Positions 39,435 to 49,786 of a DNA stretch of 64,000 nucleotides are shown here, in pieces (position 1 is the stretch's first letter; every line of letters starts with the position of its first letter). The translations under genes were made by a program, and so were the position numbers. The stretch comes from an uncultured Pelagibacteraceae bacterium. Lineage in GTDB: Bacteria; Pseudomonadota; Alphaproteobacteria; Pelagibacterales; Pelagibacteraceae. The stretch spans positions 124,001 to 188,000 of the forward strand of contig CACIRD010000003.1 of NCBI GenBank assembly GCA_902588965.1, given 5' to 3'. The notes under the pieces are model-generated. The model did no database searches and had not been told where the DNA came from. It saw nothing but the letters and a program-made list of their open reading frames with translations.

Positions 39435-40109
39435 TTATTTAAGTGAGTTAATAAGTTTTTGTATATTTTTTTTAATATTCCCTTTTGTGATGGGTCTTCC
39501 AATCACAAGCCAATCACTACCATTTCTGAAAGCCTCTTTTGGGGATGAAACTCTTTTTTGATCATTCTTACCAAAGTCGAACCTTATGCCTGGTGTAATT
39601 ATTTCTTTTTTAAAAATTTTTCTAATCAATTTAACTTCAAGAGGACTACATACTAAGGCATCAAGATCTGCTTTATTTGCTAGTCTTGCCTGATGTTTCA
39701 CAAGTTCACTCAGTTTTTTATCATAGCCTATAAGTTTAATATTTTTTTCGTCTAGAGAAGTTAAAGTTGTAACACCAACTAATCTAATTTTGCCTGCTAC
39801 TTTTTTTGAAATCTTTAAAGCTTCAAGTCCTGATGATATATGAATTGTAAGATAATTGATTTTTAAATCTTTGACTGCCTTTATAGTTGACGCACATGTA
39901 TTTGGAATGTCATTCAATTTTAAATCAACAAAAGTAATTTTTTTTTTTGTTTTTGCGATAAAAGATCTTCCATTTTTAGAATTTAAAAATTCCAAACCAA
40001 ATTTATATCCAATCTTTAGTTTATTTGTTTTAGAATTATTAATGATATTTTTAACTTTTTGAATTTTGGTTGTATCACAAGCGATAAATATTTTTTTTGT
40101 TTTATTCAT
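39435..40109 (-). CDS. pyrF: Orotidine 5'-phosphate decarboxylase
   Basis: KITFVDLKLNDIPNTCA, TPGIRF; start moved to MNKTKKIFIACDTTK. Confidence 0.9.
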   Translation of the reverse strand: MNKTKKIFIACDTTKIQKVKNIINNSKTNKLKIGYKFGLEFLNSKNGRSFIAKTKKKITFVDLKLNDIPNTCASTIKAVKDLKINYLTIHISSGLEALKISKKVAGKIRLVGVTTLTSLDEKNIKLIGYDKKLSELVKHQARLANKADLDALVCSPLEVKLIRKIFKKEIITPGIRFDFGKNDQKRVSSPKEAFRNGSDWLVIGRPITKGNIKKNIQKLINSLK

Positions 40110-40395
40110 CTTTTTTATTAATTTTTTTAAATAATTCTTTTGCCATTTTAAAGTGTATAGTTTTTTTTTCGGGAGTATTAACTTTCTCACCAGTCCTCGG
40201 ATTTCTTGATATTCTTGGCTTTTGCGTGTGCGTAGACCAAATGCCAAAACCCCTTAACTCAACTCTTTCACCTCTTTTAAGAGAATTCTTAATCTCATCT
40301 AAAATAATATTAAAAAATTTTTCGAGATCTTTTTTATAAAAGTTAGGATAGTTTTCAAAGATTTTTTTAAGAAGCTTTGATTTTGCTATGGACAA
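40102..40395 (-). CDS. ihfB: Integration host factor subunit beta
   Basis: RGERVELRGFGIWSTHTQKPRISRNPRTGEKVNTPEKKTIHFKMAKEL. Confidence 0.94.
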   Translation of the reverse strand: MSIAKSKLLKKIFENYPNFYKKDLEKFFNIILDEIKNSLKRGERVELRGFGIWSTHTQKPRISRNPRTGEKVNTPEKKTIHFKMAKELFKKINKKDE

Positions 40396-40401
40396 TTTTT
40401 T

Positions 40402-42135
40402 TTAATCTTCCTTTTTATTTTTACTTTTAGTTAGTTTATCTGAAAGTGATGAAAATGGAAGATTTTTACCAGATAAAGGTGAGCTAAATTTGTTTACAGC
40501 TTCCTTGTTTTGAAGTTCTTCTAATAATTTAATACTTAAAGTGACTTTTCTTTTTGCCGAATTTAATTCAGAAATAGCAGCATCAATTCTTTCACCGCCA
40601 ACAAATCTTGATGGCCTTGCATCTGCTGCGTTAATTGCAATTTGCGATTTTTTAATTTGTAGTTCAATTTTGCTACCTTCTGGCTGGACTATCAAACCTT
40701 TATTATCAGAAGAAATTACTTTAACGGTAATTGTATCATTAACTTTCTTATCCTTGAACCAGTCAAATGGATCAGCTTGATTTTGCTTTATTCCCACTCT
40801 GACTTTTTGCTGATCAGTCTTTATTTCCAAAATTTTAACTTTTAATTTATCTCCTTTTTTATATTTTTTTAATTCTTCATCTGGATTTTTTTCATATGTT
40901 AAATCATTCGCATGCAAAAAGCCGTCAATGTCATAATTATCAATTCTTACATATATTGCATAATCGTTTATACTATTGACTACACCCTCAACTACACTTC
41001 CAACTGGATTTTCTTTTTCAAGTTTAGAGTAAGGATTTTCAGTTGTTAATCTATGAGAAATTGAAACTCTTCTTTTTTCTTTATCAATTTCTGTAATTAC
41101 ACATGATATTTCATCACCGATCTTGAACATTTTTTTTGCAGATGGATTTTTTTTCGTCCAACTTAGTTCACTAGAGTGAAGCAAGGTAGTTAGTCCAGGT
41201 TCTAGTTCACAGAAAGCTCCAAAATCCATCATCTTGACTACTTTAACTTTGTATTCTTTGTTTAACTCGTAGTTAGATATATGTTCGAAAGGATCCGGAG
41301 AAAGTTGTTTAATAGAACATCCAACTTGCTGTTTTTCTTTGTCTACGGTTATAACTTTTAAATCATGTTTTTCACCAATATTAAAAATTTCCTCTGGGTG
41401 ATTTACTCTAGAGTAACTAATTTCCTGCAAATGAACTAATACATCCAATTCTGAGTTTACATCAAAAAAACATCCAAAAGAACTATAGCCTTTAACAATT
41501 GCACCTTTGATTACATCTCCAACTTTATATTTTTCAATAATTTTTGCTTTATCTTCTTTTTTATTAGATGAAATAATTTGTCTTCTAGATACACATGCAT
41601 TTCCTCTTATTTTATCAAGTTTGATTAAAGCAAATTTTTGGGGTTCATTCATTAAATGGGAAATATCTTTTAAGGGCTTATCAGATATCTGTGAACCTGG
41701 GCAAAACATTAATGATCCCGTATCTATATGTTCAACTATAACTCCACCTTTACATTTGCTAGTGATTTTACCTGTTATAGGTTCATTTTTTTCATAAGCT
41801 TCAACTAGCCTATCCCATCCTTTTATTTTTAAAGCTTTAGAAGCTGAAACAACTACATCGCCGTTTTTATCTTCAATTCTTTCTAACAGAACTGATACTT
41901 TGCTACCTAATTTTATTTTATCTATTATTCCAATAGTTTTAAATTCATTAATGTCAATTACTGGCTCAGATTTTAAACCTTCGATAAATAAAAAAACAAA
42001 TTTTTCTGTTATTTTTGTAATTTTACCTTCTATTATCTTGCCTTCAGCTAAATTTTTTGTTTTTGATAATTGACTATCTAATAATTTTTGAAATTCCTTT
42101 GAGGCAGGCGTTTCTAAAGAATTATATATTTCCAT
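40402..42135 (-). CDS. rpsA: 30S ribosomal protein S1
   Basis: 577 aa with repeated S1 motifs (GAFCELEPGLTTLLHSSELSW etc.). Confidence 0.96.
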   Translation of the reverse strand: MEIYNSLETPASKEFQKLLDSQLSKTKNLAEGKIIEGKITKITEKFVFLFIEGLKSEPVIDINEFKTIGIIDKIKLGSKVSVLLERIEDKNGDVVVSASKALKIKGWDRLVEAYEKNEPITGKITSKCKGGVIVEHIDTGSLMFCPGSQISDKPLKDISHLMNEPQKFALIKLDKIRGNACVSRRQIISSNKKEDKAKIIEKYKVGDVIKGAIVKGYSSFGCFFDVNSELDVLVHLQEISYSRVNHPEEIFNIGEKHDLKVITVDKEKQQVGCSIKQLSPDPFEHISNYELNKEYKVKVVKMMDFGAFCELEPGLTTLLHSSELSWTKKNPSAKKMFKIGDEISCVITEIDKEKRRVSISHRLTTENPYSKLEKENPVGSVVEGVVNSINDYAIYVRIDNYDIDGFLHANDLTYEKNPDEELKKYKKGDKLKVKILEIKTDQQKVRVGIKQNQADPFDWFKDKKVNDTITVKVISSDNKGLIVQPEGSKIELQIKKSQIAINAADARPSRFVGGERIDAAISELNSAKRKVTLSIKLLEELQNKEAVNKFSSPLSGKNLPFSSLSDKLTKSKNKKED

Positions 42136-42790
42136 TTTTTTTTTGTTTCGTCTCTATAATTTTTTTTATTTTAAAAAAACATGCTTTTTTAGTTAAATTT
42201 GATGTATTAATCAAGATAGAATCGCTTGTTTTTTTTAGTGGAGAAAAACGCCTATTATAGTCCCTATAGTCACGTTTTTTTATACTTTTGAACACATCAT
42301 TATAAGCAATTTTTCGTCCAAGCTTTTTTAATTCTTTAAATCTTCTTTTAGCTCTTACTTTAGTGCTGGCGGTTATAAAGAATTTAAAATCAGCATCGGG
42401 AACAATTTTATAAGTAATATCCCTACCATCTAAACAGGAGCCATTAAATTTTTTTGGAAATTTATATGCACATCTTAACTGGAAATTATGGACTATTTTC
42501 CTTATATTTTTATTTTTTGCAATTATTGATGCCTCTATTCCAATTTTGTCACTTAATAAATATTTACCTTGCAAATCTTTAATTTTTAATTTACCAATTT
42601 TTTTTCTTATAAACGTATTTTTGAATTTTTTTTCATTTTTTAATTTATAAAAAGCTAACAATCTATAGATTTTTCCAGTATCTAAATATAGAAGGTTAAA
42701 GTGTTTAGAAATTTTTTTTGCGACAGTGCCAGCTCCAGCTGCAGCAGGGGAATCGATTGCTATTTTAATTATTTTTTTTTTATTTTTCAA
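42122..42790 (-). CDS. cmk: Cytidylate kinase
   Basis: IAIDSPAAAGAGTVAKKISKHFN, LDGRDITYKIVPDADFKFFITAS; between rpsA and aroA. Confidence 0.92.
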   Translation of the reverse strand: MKNKKKIIKIAIDSPAAAGAGTVAKKISKHFNLLYLDTGKIYRLLAFYKLKNEKKFKNTFIRKKIGKLKIKDLQGKYLLSDKIGIEASIIAKNKNIRKIVHNFQLRCAYKFPKKFNGSCLDGRDITYKIVPDADFKFFITASTKVRAKRRFKELKKLGRKIAYNDVFKSIKKRDYRDYNRRFSPLKKTSDSILINTSNLTKKACFFKIKKIIETKQKKNGNI

Positions 42791-44118
42791 TTAGTTTTAC
42801 CACCAAGTTGTTTTATAATATTTAAAAAAGATGGAAATGAGGTATTAATGGATTCTGGATTAAATATCTTCCAATTTCCCCCAAAAGATAAAGCTGCTAT
42901 CGCACACATCATAAAAACTCTATGATCTTTCAGGTAATTTTTAACAATATAATTTTTATTTAAAACTATATCTGGATTTCCGTATATTTTAATTGAACTA
43001 TTGTTATAAATTATTTTAACACCCATCATCCTAAGTATTTTTGATGCTATTTTTAATCTTGGACTTTCTTTTTCATTTAGTTCAGACAAATTTTTAAAAT
43101 AAGATATACCTTTAGCTTTTGACGCAGCTAAAAATATAATTAAAAATTCATCAATTGCACTTGAGTTCAAATTTGAAGGACAATTAATACCTTTTAAATT
43201 TTTTGAACTTTTCACAATTATATCGGCACACTCTTCACCGAATTGTTTTTTTTTATTTTTAATTTTTATTTTGGCTCCCATTTTATTTAAAATTCTTATC
43301 ACCCCCATTCTTGAAGGGTTTATATTAATATTTCTAAGGACCAAACTTGAATCTTTTGATAATAGAGTTAGAACAATAAAAAAAGCACTTGAGCTAATAT
43401 CACCTGGTATATTGAAATTAAAATTTTTTATCAACTTTGGTTTTGAGACTTTTATAAAATCTAAATTTCTATCTTTTTTTATTTCTATAGGTATTTTTAG
43501 TTCTTTAAACATTCTTTCAGTATGATCTCTTGATTTTTTTGCTTTTATTGAAATTTGTCCAGGGGTATTTATTGAAGCTAACATTATACAACTTTTACAT
43601 TGTGCCGATCCTTTTTTTTCTTCATAATAAATTGGTCTTAAAAAATCACTGCCTTTAATATAAATTGGCAATGTCTTTTTTTTATTTGGATAAAAGTTCG
43701 CACCAATTTTTTTTAAAGGTTCAATTACTCTAGAAAAATCTCTTCTAGATAAGCTTTTGTCTCCAATTATTTTGATTTTATAAGGTGATCTAATTAATAA
43801 AGGAAGAATGAGTCTTCCCAAGGTTCCAGAATTGCCAGCGTTAAGAACTATTTTTTTTTTATAAGCAAATCCATTAATACCTACGCCTTCTATTTTACAA
43901 ATATTTTTTTTTAACTTAATTTTAACTCCTAACTTTTTTAAACAATTTAAAGTATTTATTAAATCCTCAGATTTAAGTATATTTTTCGCAATAGATTGGC
44001 CAACTCCTTGTGAAGATAGCAGTGCCCATCTTATAGATAGACTTTTATCACCGTCCACTAATATTTTTTTTTTAAAACTACCGATTTTTTTATTAATTTT
44101 TAAAAAATTTTGGACCAT
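42787..44118 (-). CDS. aroA: 3-phosphoshikimate 1-carboxyvinyltransferase
   Basis: VDGDKSLSIRWALLSSQG, NAGNSGTLGRLI, GDKSLSRRDFSRVI. Confidence 0.93.
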   Translation of the reverse strand: MVQNFLKINKKIGSFKKKILVDGDKSLSIRWALLSSQGVGQSIAKNILKSEDLINTLNCLKKLGVKIKLKKNICKIEGVGINGFAYKKKIVLNAGNSGTLGRLILPLLIRSPYKIKIIGDKSLSRRDFSRVIEPLKKIGANFYPNKKKTLPIYIKGSDFLRPIYYEEKKGSAQCKSCIMLASINTPGQISIKAKKSRDHTERMFKELKIPIEIKKDRNLDFIKVSKPKLIKNFNFNIPGDISSSAFFIVLTLLSKDSSLVLRNININPSRMGVIRILNKMGAKIKIKNKKKQFGEECADIIVKSSKNLKGINCPSNLNSSAIDEFLIIFLAASKAKGISYFKNLSELNEKESPRLKIASKILRMMGVKIIYNNSSIKIYGNPDIVLNKNYIVKNYLKDHRVFMMCAIAALSFGGNWKIFNPESINTSFPSFLNIIKQLGGKTN

Positions 44119-44124
44119 TATACA

Positions 44125-44901
44125 TTAATTAATTTTGAAAGTTTCTCCAAAGTATGCATTTTGTGCTATTGGATTATTAATTAATTCTTTTGGTGTACCC
44201 TGAGCTACAATTTTACAATTAGATAAAATAATTGCAACATCAACGCATGAAAGTAAATCTCTTGCTTGGTGATCACAAATACAAATTCCAATTCTGTCTT
44301 CAGTTTGTAAATTTACAATAATTTTTTGTAGCATCTGAATTGTTAAAACATCTAATGCCGCGAAGCATTCATCTAAAAGTAAAATTTTAGGATCACCAAG
44401 CAATGCTAAAGCAATGACAAGTTTTTTTTTTTGACCACCAGATAAAAAAGAAGCTTTTATATCTCTTACATAATCTAATTCAAATTTTGATATTAAATAC
44501 TCAATTTTACTATTTTGTTCTCGACTGTCTCTAATAAGCACTTGAGCAATTGCTTTTAAATTTTCATATGCAGTAAGATCTGAAAAGTATCCTCCGTATT
44601 GAGGCACATATCCAATTTTAAATTCTCTTGTTCTTAGATAAATCGGATAATTTGTGGCTTCTCTTTTGCCGAAACTAATAGTTCCAAAATCGGGTTTTAA
44701 AATTCCTGTTATTAAATTAAATATAGTTGATTTGCCAGCTCCATTTGGACCTAATAATCCAAGAATTTCACCAGGATTTATTTTAAAAGATATGTTGTCT
44801 AAAATTTTTCTTTGACCAAAAGATATTGAAATATTTCTAAGCTCAAGTAAAGGGTTTGAATTTTTGAAAGATTTAATTCTGAATTTTTTAATAATAGCCA
44901 T
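44125..44901 (-). CDS. lptB: LPS export ABC transporter ATP-binding protein
   Basis: GLLGPNGAGKSTIFNLITG, LSGGQKKKLVIALALLGDPKILLLDECFAALD. Confidence 0.9.
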   Translation of the reverse strand: MAIIKKFRIKSFKNSNPLLELRNISISFGQRKILDNISFKINPGEILGLLGPNGAGKSTIFNLITGILKPDFGTISFGKREATNYPIYLRTREFKIGYVPQYGGYFSDLTAYENLKAIAQVLIRDSREQNSKIEYLISKFELDYVRDIKASFLSGGQKKKLVIALALLGDPKILLLDECFAALDVLTIQMLQKIIVNLQTEDRIGICICDHQARDLLSCVDVAIILSNCKIVAQGTPKELINNPIAQNAYFGETFKIN

Positions 44902-45498
44902 TTAATTTTTAATTATTGCAGTAATTTTATTATCTTTATTTATCATATATATTTTTGAAAATTTTGTGATCAAATCCATATCAATAGCATCTGCATTTAG
45001 CTTATTATTACTATCATTATATACAACATTTTCTGCAATTTTCACTTCTTTAGTAACATAATCTAAAAAGATATTTTCACTTTTTATGTTGTAATCTTCA
45101 TAGTTTAATTTTACGTTTTCGAAAAAATGTGTATTTAAATTTGACTTATTATACTTTGCTTGATCTGAATAGATAAAAATTTTACTAGAATTTTTTAAAG
45201 TTATTTCCGCAAAAACATTTTTCAATAATAATATATCTGGATCTTCTTCATTAATTTTTCCAGAATCAGATAAAATTTTATATGTGTTTCCTTTCTCATC
45301 ACTTGAAATATAACTTAACTCTTCAATTACTTCTAAATCACTATTTTTGCTTAAATTTATTTCCTTATTTTCACTTTCTTGCCCCGCATCAACTATCCCT
45401 TTTTTTCTATTAGCGTCTAGAAGGTAGTTGTAAGAAAAAAATAGTATAATTATAATTAAAAACAATATCGAAGCCTGTAATAATAAAGATCTATTCAT
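44902..45498 (-). CDS. lptC: LptC-like LPS transport protein
   Basis: Single N-terminal TM and beta-jellyroll-like sequence, directly upstream of lptB. Confidence 0.7.
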   Translation of the reverse strand: MNRSLLLQASILFLIIIILFFSYNYLLDANRKKGIVDAGQESENKEINLSKNSDLEVIEELSYISSDEKGNTYKILSDSGKINEEDPDILLLKNVFAEITLKNSSKIFIYSDQAKYNKSNLNTHFFENVKLNYEDYNIKSENIFLDYVTKEVKIAENVVYNDSNNKLNADAIDMDLITKFSKIYMINKDNKITAIIKN

Positions 45499-45501
45499 TG
45501 A

Positions 45502-46473
45502 TTAGTTAATCCTAGCGTCTAAAATGTTATGAATATGTAATATACCAATAGTTTTATACTTTTTATTATGTTTATGAACACATAAGCTTGTGATTTTTTT
45601 TTCTGACATAATAGAAAGGCTTTTTGCAGCCAACATATCTTTCTCAACACTTATTGGATTTTTAGTCATAACATTTTTCACAGAAAGATTTTCTATTCTT
45701 TGATTTTTTTGACTTGCCCTTCTAATTTGACCATCAGTAATAATTCCTGTAGTGATTCCTTTTTTATTTGTGGCAACTAGCAGACCTAATTTTTTTTTTG
45801 TAATTAAACTTAGTGCTTTTTTCATATTAGCATTTTCATTAATGAACGGGATACCTTTCCCCGATATCATTAAATCTTCAACAGTTTTTAGTTTTGCTCC
45901 TAAACTACCACTAGGATGAAACTCTTTAAATTTTTTTCTACTAAATCTTTTTATACTTAGTGCTGCTACCGCCAAACAATCGCCTATTGCTAGTTGCTCA
46001 CATGTACTGCTAGTAGGAACTATTTCTAAACCGGCTTCTTTTACTTCGGGTATAAATAATTTAATATCAGATGCCTTATAAAGAATTGAATTCTTTTTTG
46101 AAACTATTCCGATCAATAATATTTTATTTCTATTAGCGTATTGTATTACTGGTTTAAGTTCTGCAGTTTCACCAGAATTGCTTATTAAAATTAAAATATC
46201 TTTTTTCGTAATACTTCCTAGATCACCGTGAGAACAGTCATTGGCTGACAGAGAAAAAGACGGGCATCCTACTGAAGATAAAGTTGCTGCTATCTTAGAT
46301 GCAATTAAATAACTTTTTCCAACTCCACACAATATAATTTTAGAATGACATCTAACAATTGCATTAACTGCTTGGTCAAAAGAATTATTTATAGAATTTT
46401 TTAATTTTTTTAGGGCTTGAATTTCTAATTCAATTACATTCCTTGCTATTTTTTTATTATTATTTTTTTTCAT
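45502..46473 (-). CDS. kdsD: Arabinose-5-phosphate isomerase (KdsD/KpsF)
   Basis: SIS domain (GVGKSYLIASKIAATLSSVGCPSF, ISNSGETAEL) plus two CBS motifs. Confidence 0.93.
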   Translation of the reverse strand: MKKNNNKKIARNVIELEIQALKKLKNSINNSFDQAVNAIVRCHSKIILCGVGKSYLIASKIAATLSSVGCPSFSLSANDCSHGDLGSITKKDILILISNSGETAELKPVIQYANRNKILLIGIVSKKNSILYKASDIKLFIPEVKEAGLEIVPTSSTCEQLAIGDCLAVAALSIKRFSRKKFKEFHPSGSLGAKLKTVEDLMISGKGIPFINENANMKKALSLITKKKLGLLVATNKKGITTGIITDGQIRRASQKNQRIENLSVKNVMTKNPISVEKDMLAAKSLSIMSEKKITSLCVHKHNKKYKTIGILHIHNILDARIN

Positions 46474-46474
46474 A

Positions 46475-47092
46475 CTAATGCTCAAATGTAGAAGTTTTAT
46501 ATCCAGCAATTTCCATGTCTACTATAACTGGCAAAACTTTCATACACTTTTCAAAAAGTTCAAACCTTTTCTCTCTAATAAGTACTTTTGTTAATTTTTC
46601 TTTTATTTCAAAAAGAAATTCAGTGTCCTGAGCAGCATAACTTATCTGTTTTTCTGAAAGATTTGGATCACCCCAATCACTTTGCTGTTCCTTTTTTGAT
46701 ATATCCTTCCCACATAACTCTTTTACTAAATCTTTGTAACCATGATAATTAGAAGCTGTTCTGGCAATTTTTGAACATAGTTTTGTACAAAAAAAATTAC
46801 CAATATCTACCTTGAGATGATATTTAATCCACATCAGATCTTGGCGCGCATAATGCATAATAAATTGCGTATTATGATTAGATAAGACTTTAACCAAATT
46901 TGGTGCAGAGTAATTTTCTCTGTTCAATTTAATCAAGTAATATTTTTTTGACTTTAACCCTAATTGTATCAAAGTAAGAGGATCTCTGCCAATTACCAAA
47001 CCTAAAGCTTCACAATCTAAACCAATTTCCTTTTCTTTTGAAAAATCGATATCTTCAGGCAAATCGTTATCAAAAATTTTGATGTTATTCAT
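46475..47092 (-). CDS. Ribonuclease D-like 3'-5' exonuclease
   Basis: IGLDCEALGLVIGRDPLTLIQL, HYARQDLMWI, YAAQDTEFLFEI. Confidence 0.87.
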   Translation of the reverse strand: MNNIKIFDNDLPEDIDFSKEKEIGLDCEALGLVIGRDPLTLIQLGLKSKKYYLIKLNRENYSAPNLVKVLSNHNTQFIMHYARQDLMWIKYHLKVDIGNFFCTKLCSKIARTASNYHGYKDLVKELCGKDISKKEQQSDWGDPNLSEKQISYAAQDTEFLFEIKEKLTKVLIREKRFELFEKCMKVLPVIVDMEIAGYKTSTFEH

Positions 47093-47142
47093 ATTTAGTT
47101 TATATATATAAAGACAAAACAATATTGTCTATTTTTTGATAA

Positions 47143-48102
47143 ATGATAACAAAAAAAATATTAATTTTTGGTGCCAGTGGGCAAATTGGTAGGAATCTTA
47201 TAAGAAAACTTACAAAAAGTAATTATAAGGTTACAGCAGTAACAAGAGATATTCATAAAAAGGGTTATATACTTAAAACACAAGCACCTATAGGATATCT
47301 TGAGATCAAACAATCCAACATATTTGACTATAACAGCCTTTCTAAATTGATCGGAGAAAATGATGTTTGTATAAATTTAGTTGGCATATTATTTGAAAAA
47401 GGTAAAAATTCTTTTAAAAATATCCATGTAGACTTTCCAGATTTGATTTCAAAGATTTGTAAAAAAAAAAATATCAACCAAATGATACATATTTCAGCTC
47501 TTGGATTAGCTGATGCTAAAAATTCAAAATATGCATTAAGTAAATTACAAGGAGAAAAAAAAATTAGAGAAAACTTTGAAAAAGCAGTCATAATAAAACC
47601 GTCGTTAGTTTATAGTGTTGACGACTCATTCACTACACGTTTTTTTACTCTGTTAAGTTTAATGCCAATATTTCCTCTTTATTATAAAGGCATAACAAAG
47701 TTTACCCCAATACATGTTTCAGATGTAGTTAATTTAATTTTTTATATTATTTCAAATAATATTTTGTCTAAAGATATCGAGGCATTAGGACCAGAAGTAC
47801 TGACCTTTAAACAGATAATAGAAAAACTTTTAAAAAGTATTAATAAAAAAAGATTATTATTACCTATTCCTTTAACATTAGCAAAAGTATCAGCTTCATT
47901 TTTTCAGCTTTTTCCTCATCCTCTTATAACAAGAGATCAATTGAATTTATTAAAATATGATAATATTAAGTCAGATAATGGGATTTCGAATTTTGATCTA
48001 GGATGTCCAAGCAAAATTTTATTTGAGGAGTCAATTAAATCTTATAGTTATAATTGGATGGAAGGTGGAAAATTTTCTATTAAAAAAAGCAATCAAAACT
48101 AA
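47143..48102 (+). CDS. NAD(P)-dependent epimerase/dehydratase (NDUFA9-like)
   Basis: ILIFGASGQIGRNLIRKL, HISALGLADAKNSKYALSKLQGE. Confidence 0.88.
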   Translation: MITKKILIFGASGQIGRNLIRKLTKSNYKVTAVTRDIHKKGYILKTQAPIGYLEIKQSNIFDYNSLSKLIGENDVCINLVGILFEKGKNSFKNIHVDFPDLISKICKKKNINQMIHISALGLADAKNSKYALSKLQGEKKIRENFEKAVIIKPSLVYSVDDSFTTRFFTLLSLMPIFPLYYKGITKFTPIHVSDVVNLIFYIISNNILSKDIEALGPEVLTFKQIIEKLLKSINKKRLLLPIPLTLAKVSASFFQLFPHPLITRDQLNLLKYDNIKSDNGISNFDLGCPSKILFEESIKSYSYNWMEGGKFSIKKSNQN

Positions 48103-48105
48103 CTT

Positions 48106-48342
48106 ATGCTTATTTATTTTATTTATTTAATTATTTCAATAATTCTTATATTTGTAATTTTTATTGGCATAAAGGCCGCTGGTCGTGGAATTCAGGCCAA
48201 AAATAATAAAAATATATCAAAAGATAAAAATAATGAAAATATTAATAATAATTTATCGAAACTAAATGATTTATATAAATCTGGTGTAATTACAAAAAAG
48301 GATTTTACTAAAGGAGAAAAAAAAATTAAAAAAAAACTTTAA
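48106..48342 (+). CDS. Small membrane protein with SHOCT-like C-terminus
   Basis: N-terminal TM; LSKLNDLYKSGVITKKDFTKGEKKI. Confidence 0.6.
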   Translation: MLIYFIYLIISIILIFVIFIGIKAAGRGIQAKNNKNISKDKNNENINNNLSKLNDLYKSGVITKKDFTKGEKKIKKKL

Positions 48343-48842
48343 GCAGATTTAATTTTTTTCTCAATAAATTTTGGAACTTCGTTATTTTTATCGACCAAGT
48401 CTTCCTTTTTTCCTTTAGGCTGGAAAGCATATAAAAGGTGAAGTTTGCAATATGAGAAGTCTTTCAACGATGTTCTCCCACAAAAATAAAAATCTTTTTC
48501 ATCAGGATGACCTATTGGCCATTTACAAGAATCGTCAGTTAATTCTTCAAGCTGTTTAGGGTTTTCAGGTTCAAAATCTTTTTCTATTAGTAGTGATTTA
48601 AATTTAGATCTCGATATTCTTTTTTTGCCATCAACATTTGCATCATTGGCAGGGTTGTTTTTTTTCCTAAAATTTTCACCAAAATTTTTAGTTTTAATTT
48701 TTGCAGATAAATTCAATCTGTGTGCTTTTCCAATTACAGCGTTACGGCTAACCCCTCCAATTATTTCTGCTATTTGGCTTGCAGTTTTTCCTTTACCCCA
48801 TAACTCTTTAAGTTTAGCAATTTTATCTTCAGTCCAGCTCAT
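48339..48842 (-). CDS. gcrA: GcrA family cell cycle regulator
   Basis: MSWTEDKIAKLKELWGKGKTASQIAEIIGGVSRNAVIGKAHRLNL and C-terminal CKWPIGHP. Confidence 0.95.
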   Translation of the reverse strand: MSWTEDKIAKLKELWGKGKTASQIAEIIGGVSRNAVIGKAHRLNLSAKIKTKNFGENFRKKNNPANDANVDGKKRISRSKFKSLLIEKDFEPENPKQLEELTDDSCKWPIGHPDEKDFYFCGRTSLKDFSYCKLHLLYAFQPKGKKEDLVDKNNEVPKFIEKKIKSA

Positions 48843-48969
48843 ATATACTATATATAGTGGTTAATAGTTTATTTTACACTATATAGATACACATAATAAA
48901 TACCAAAAAACAAGCAATTTTTTGGTTTTATTAACAAATTTTTTAAAAAAAGGTTAAAAACAATTTCTT

Positions 48970-49782
48970 ATGGTTGAATTACAAAAAAAATATCAAATTG
49001 GAGTTAGAAAGATTGGATACATAAATTACGTTGGTCTTTATGCTCTTTGGTATAGAGAGTGTAGCAGATTTTTTACAGTATGGGCCCAAACTCTTTTATC
49101 CCCCTTGGTATCTAGTTTATTATTTTTATCAGTTTTAACTCTTGCGTTAGGCGAAAATAGAGGAGATGTTTTGGGATATTCTTTTATAACCTTTTTGGCA
49201 CCAGGCTTAATAATTCAATCAATGATACTTCAAAGTTTTTCTCACTCTGTCAGTTCACTTATGATATCAAAAATGCAGGGAAATATAGTTGATATATTAT
49301 ATGCTCCATTATCCGCTTTTGAAGTCTCAAGTGCAATAATATTTGCAGCTATTACTAGAAGTTTAATCATAGGCATTATATCTACAGTTGTATTTTTACT
49401 TATAATCGATTTGCCTGTAGAAAATTTTTTTTATATTTTTTATGGTGCCTTTTTTGGATCACTTTTTATTGGCAGCCTCGGATTTATATCGGGTCTATGG
49501 GCAACTAAATTTGATCATACTGCTACTATTACTAATTTTGTTATTCAACCTCTAAGTTTTTTATCAGGTGTATTTTATACTATTGACAGACTGCCAGAAT
49601 TTTTTCAAACTATAAGTAGCGTAAATCCGTTTTTTCATATTATAAATATCTTTAGATACGGTTTTTTAAACGTATCTGATGGAGATTTATTTTTTGGATT
49701 GATTTATATGCCTATACTTTCTTTCATCGGCTGGTTCTTTGCATACTTATTATATAAAAAAGGATATAAAATAAAATCTTAA
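48970..49782 (+). CDS. ABC-2 type transporter permease
   Basis: Six hydrophobic segments; SGVFYTIDRLPEFFQTISSVNPFFHIINIFRYGF. Confidence 0.9.
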   Translation: MVELQKKYQIGVRKIGYINYVGLYALWYRECSRFFTVWAQTLLSPLVSSLLFLSVLTLALGENRGDVLGYSFITFLAPGLIIQSMILQSFSHSVSSLMISKMQGNIVDILYAPLSAFEVSSAIIFAAITRSLIIGIISTVVFLLIIDLPVENFFYIFYGAFFGSLFIGSLGFISGLWATKFDHTATITNFVIQPLSFLSGVFYTIDRLPEFFQTISSVNPFFHIINIFRYGFLNVSDGDLFFGLIYMPILSFIGWFFAYLLYKKGYKIKS

Positions 49783-49786
49783 AAAT

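Noticed and set aside
39435-40247. Full 270-aa version of the pyrF ORF
   Set aside because: The first 46 residues overlap ihfB out of frame; true start is most likely at MNKTKK (40109).
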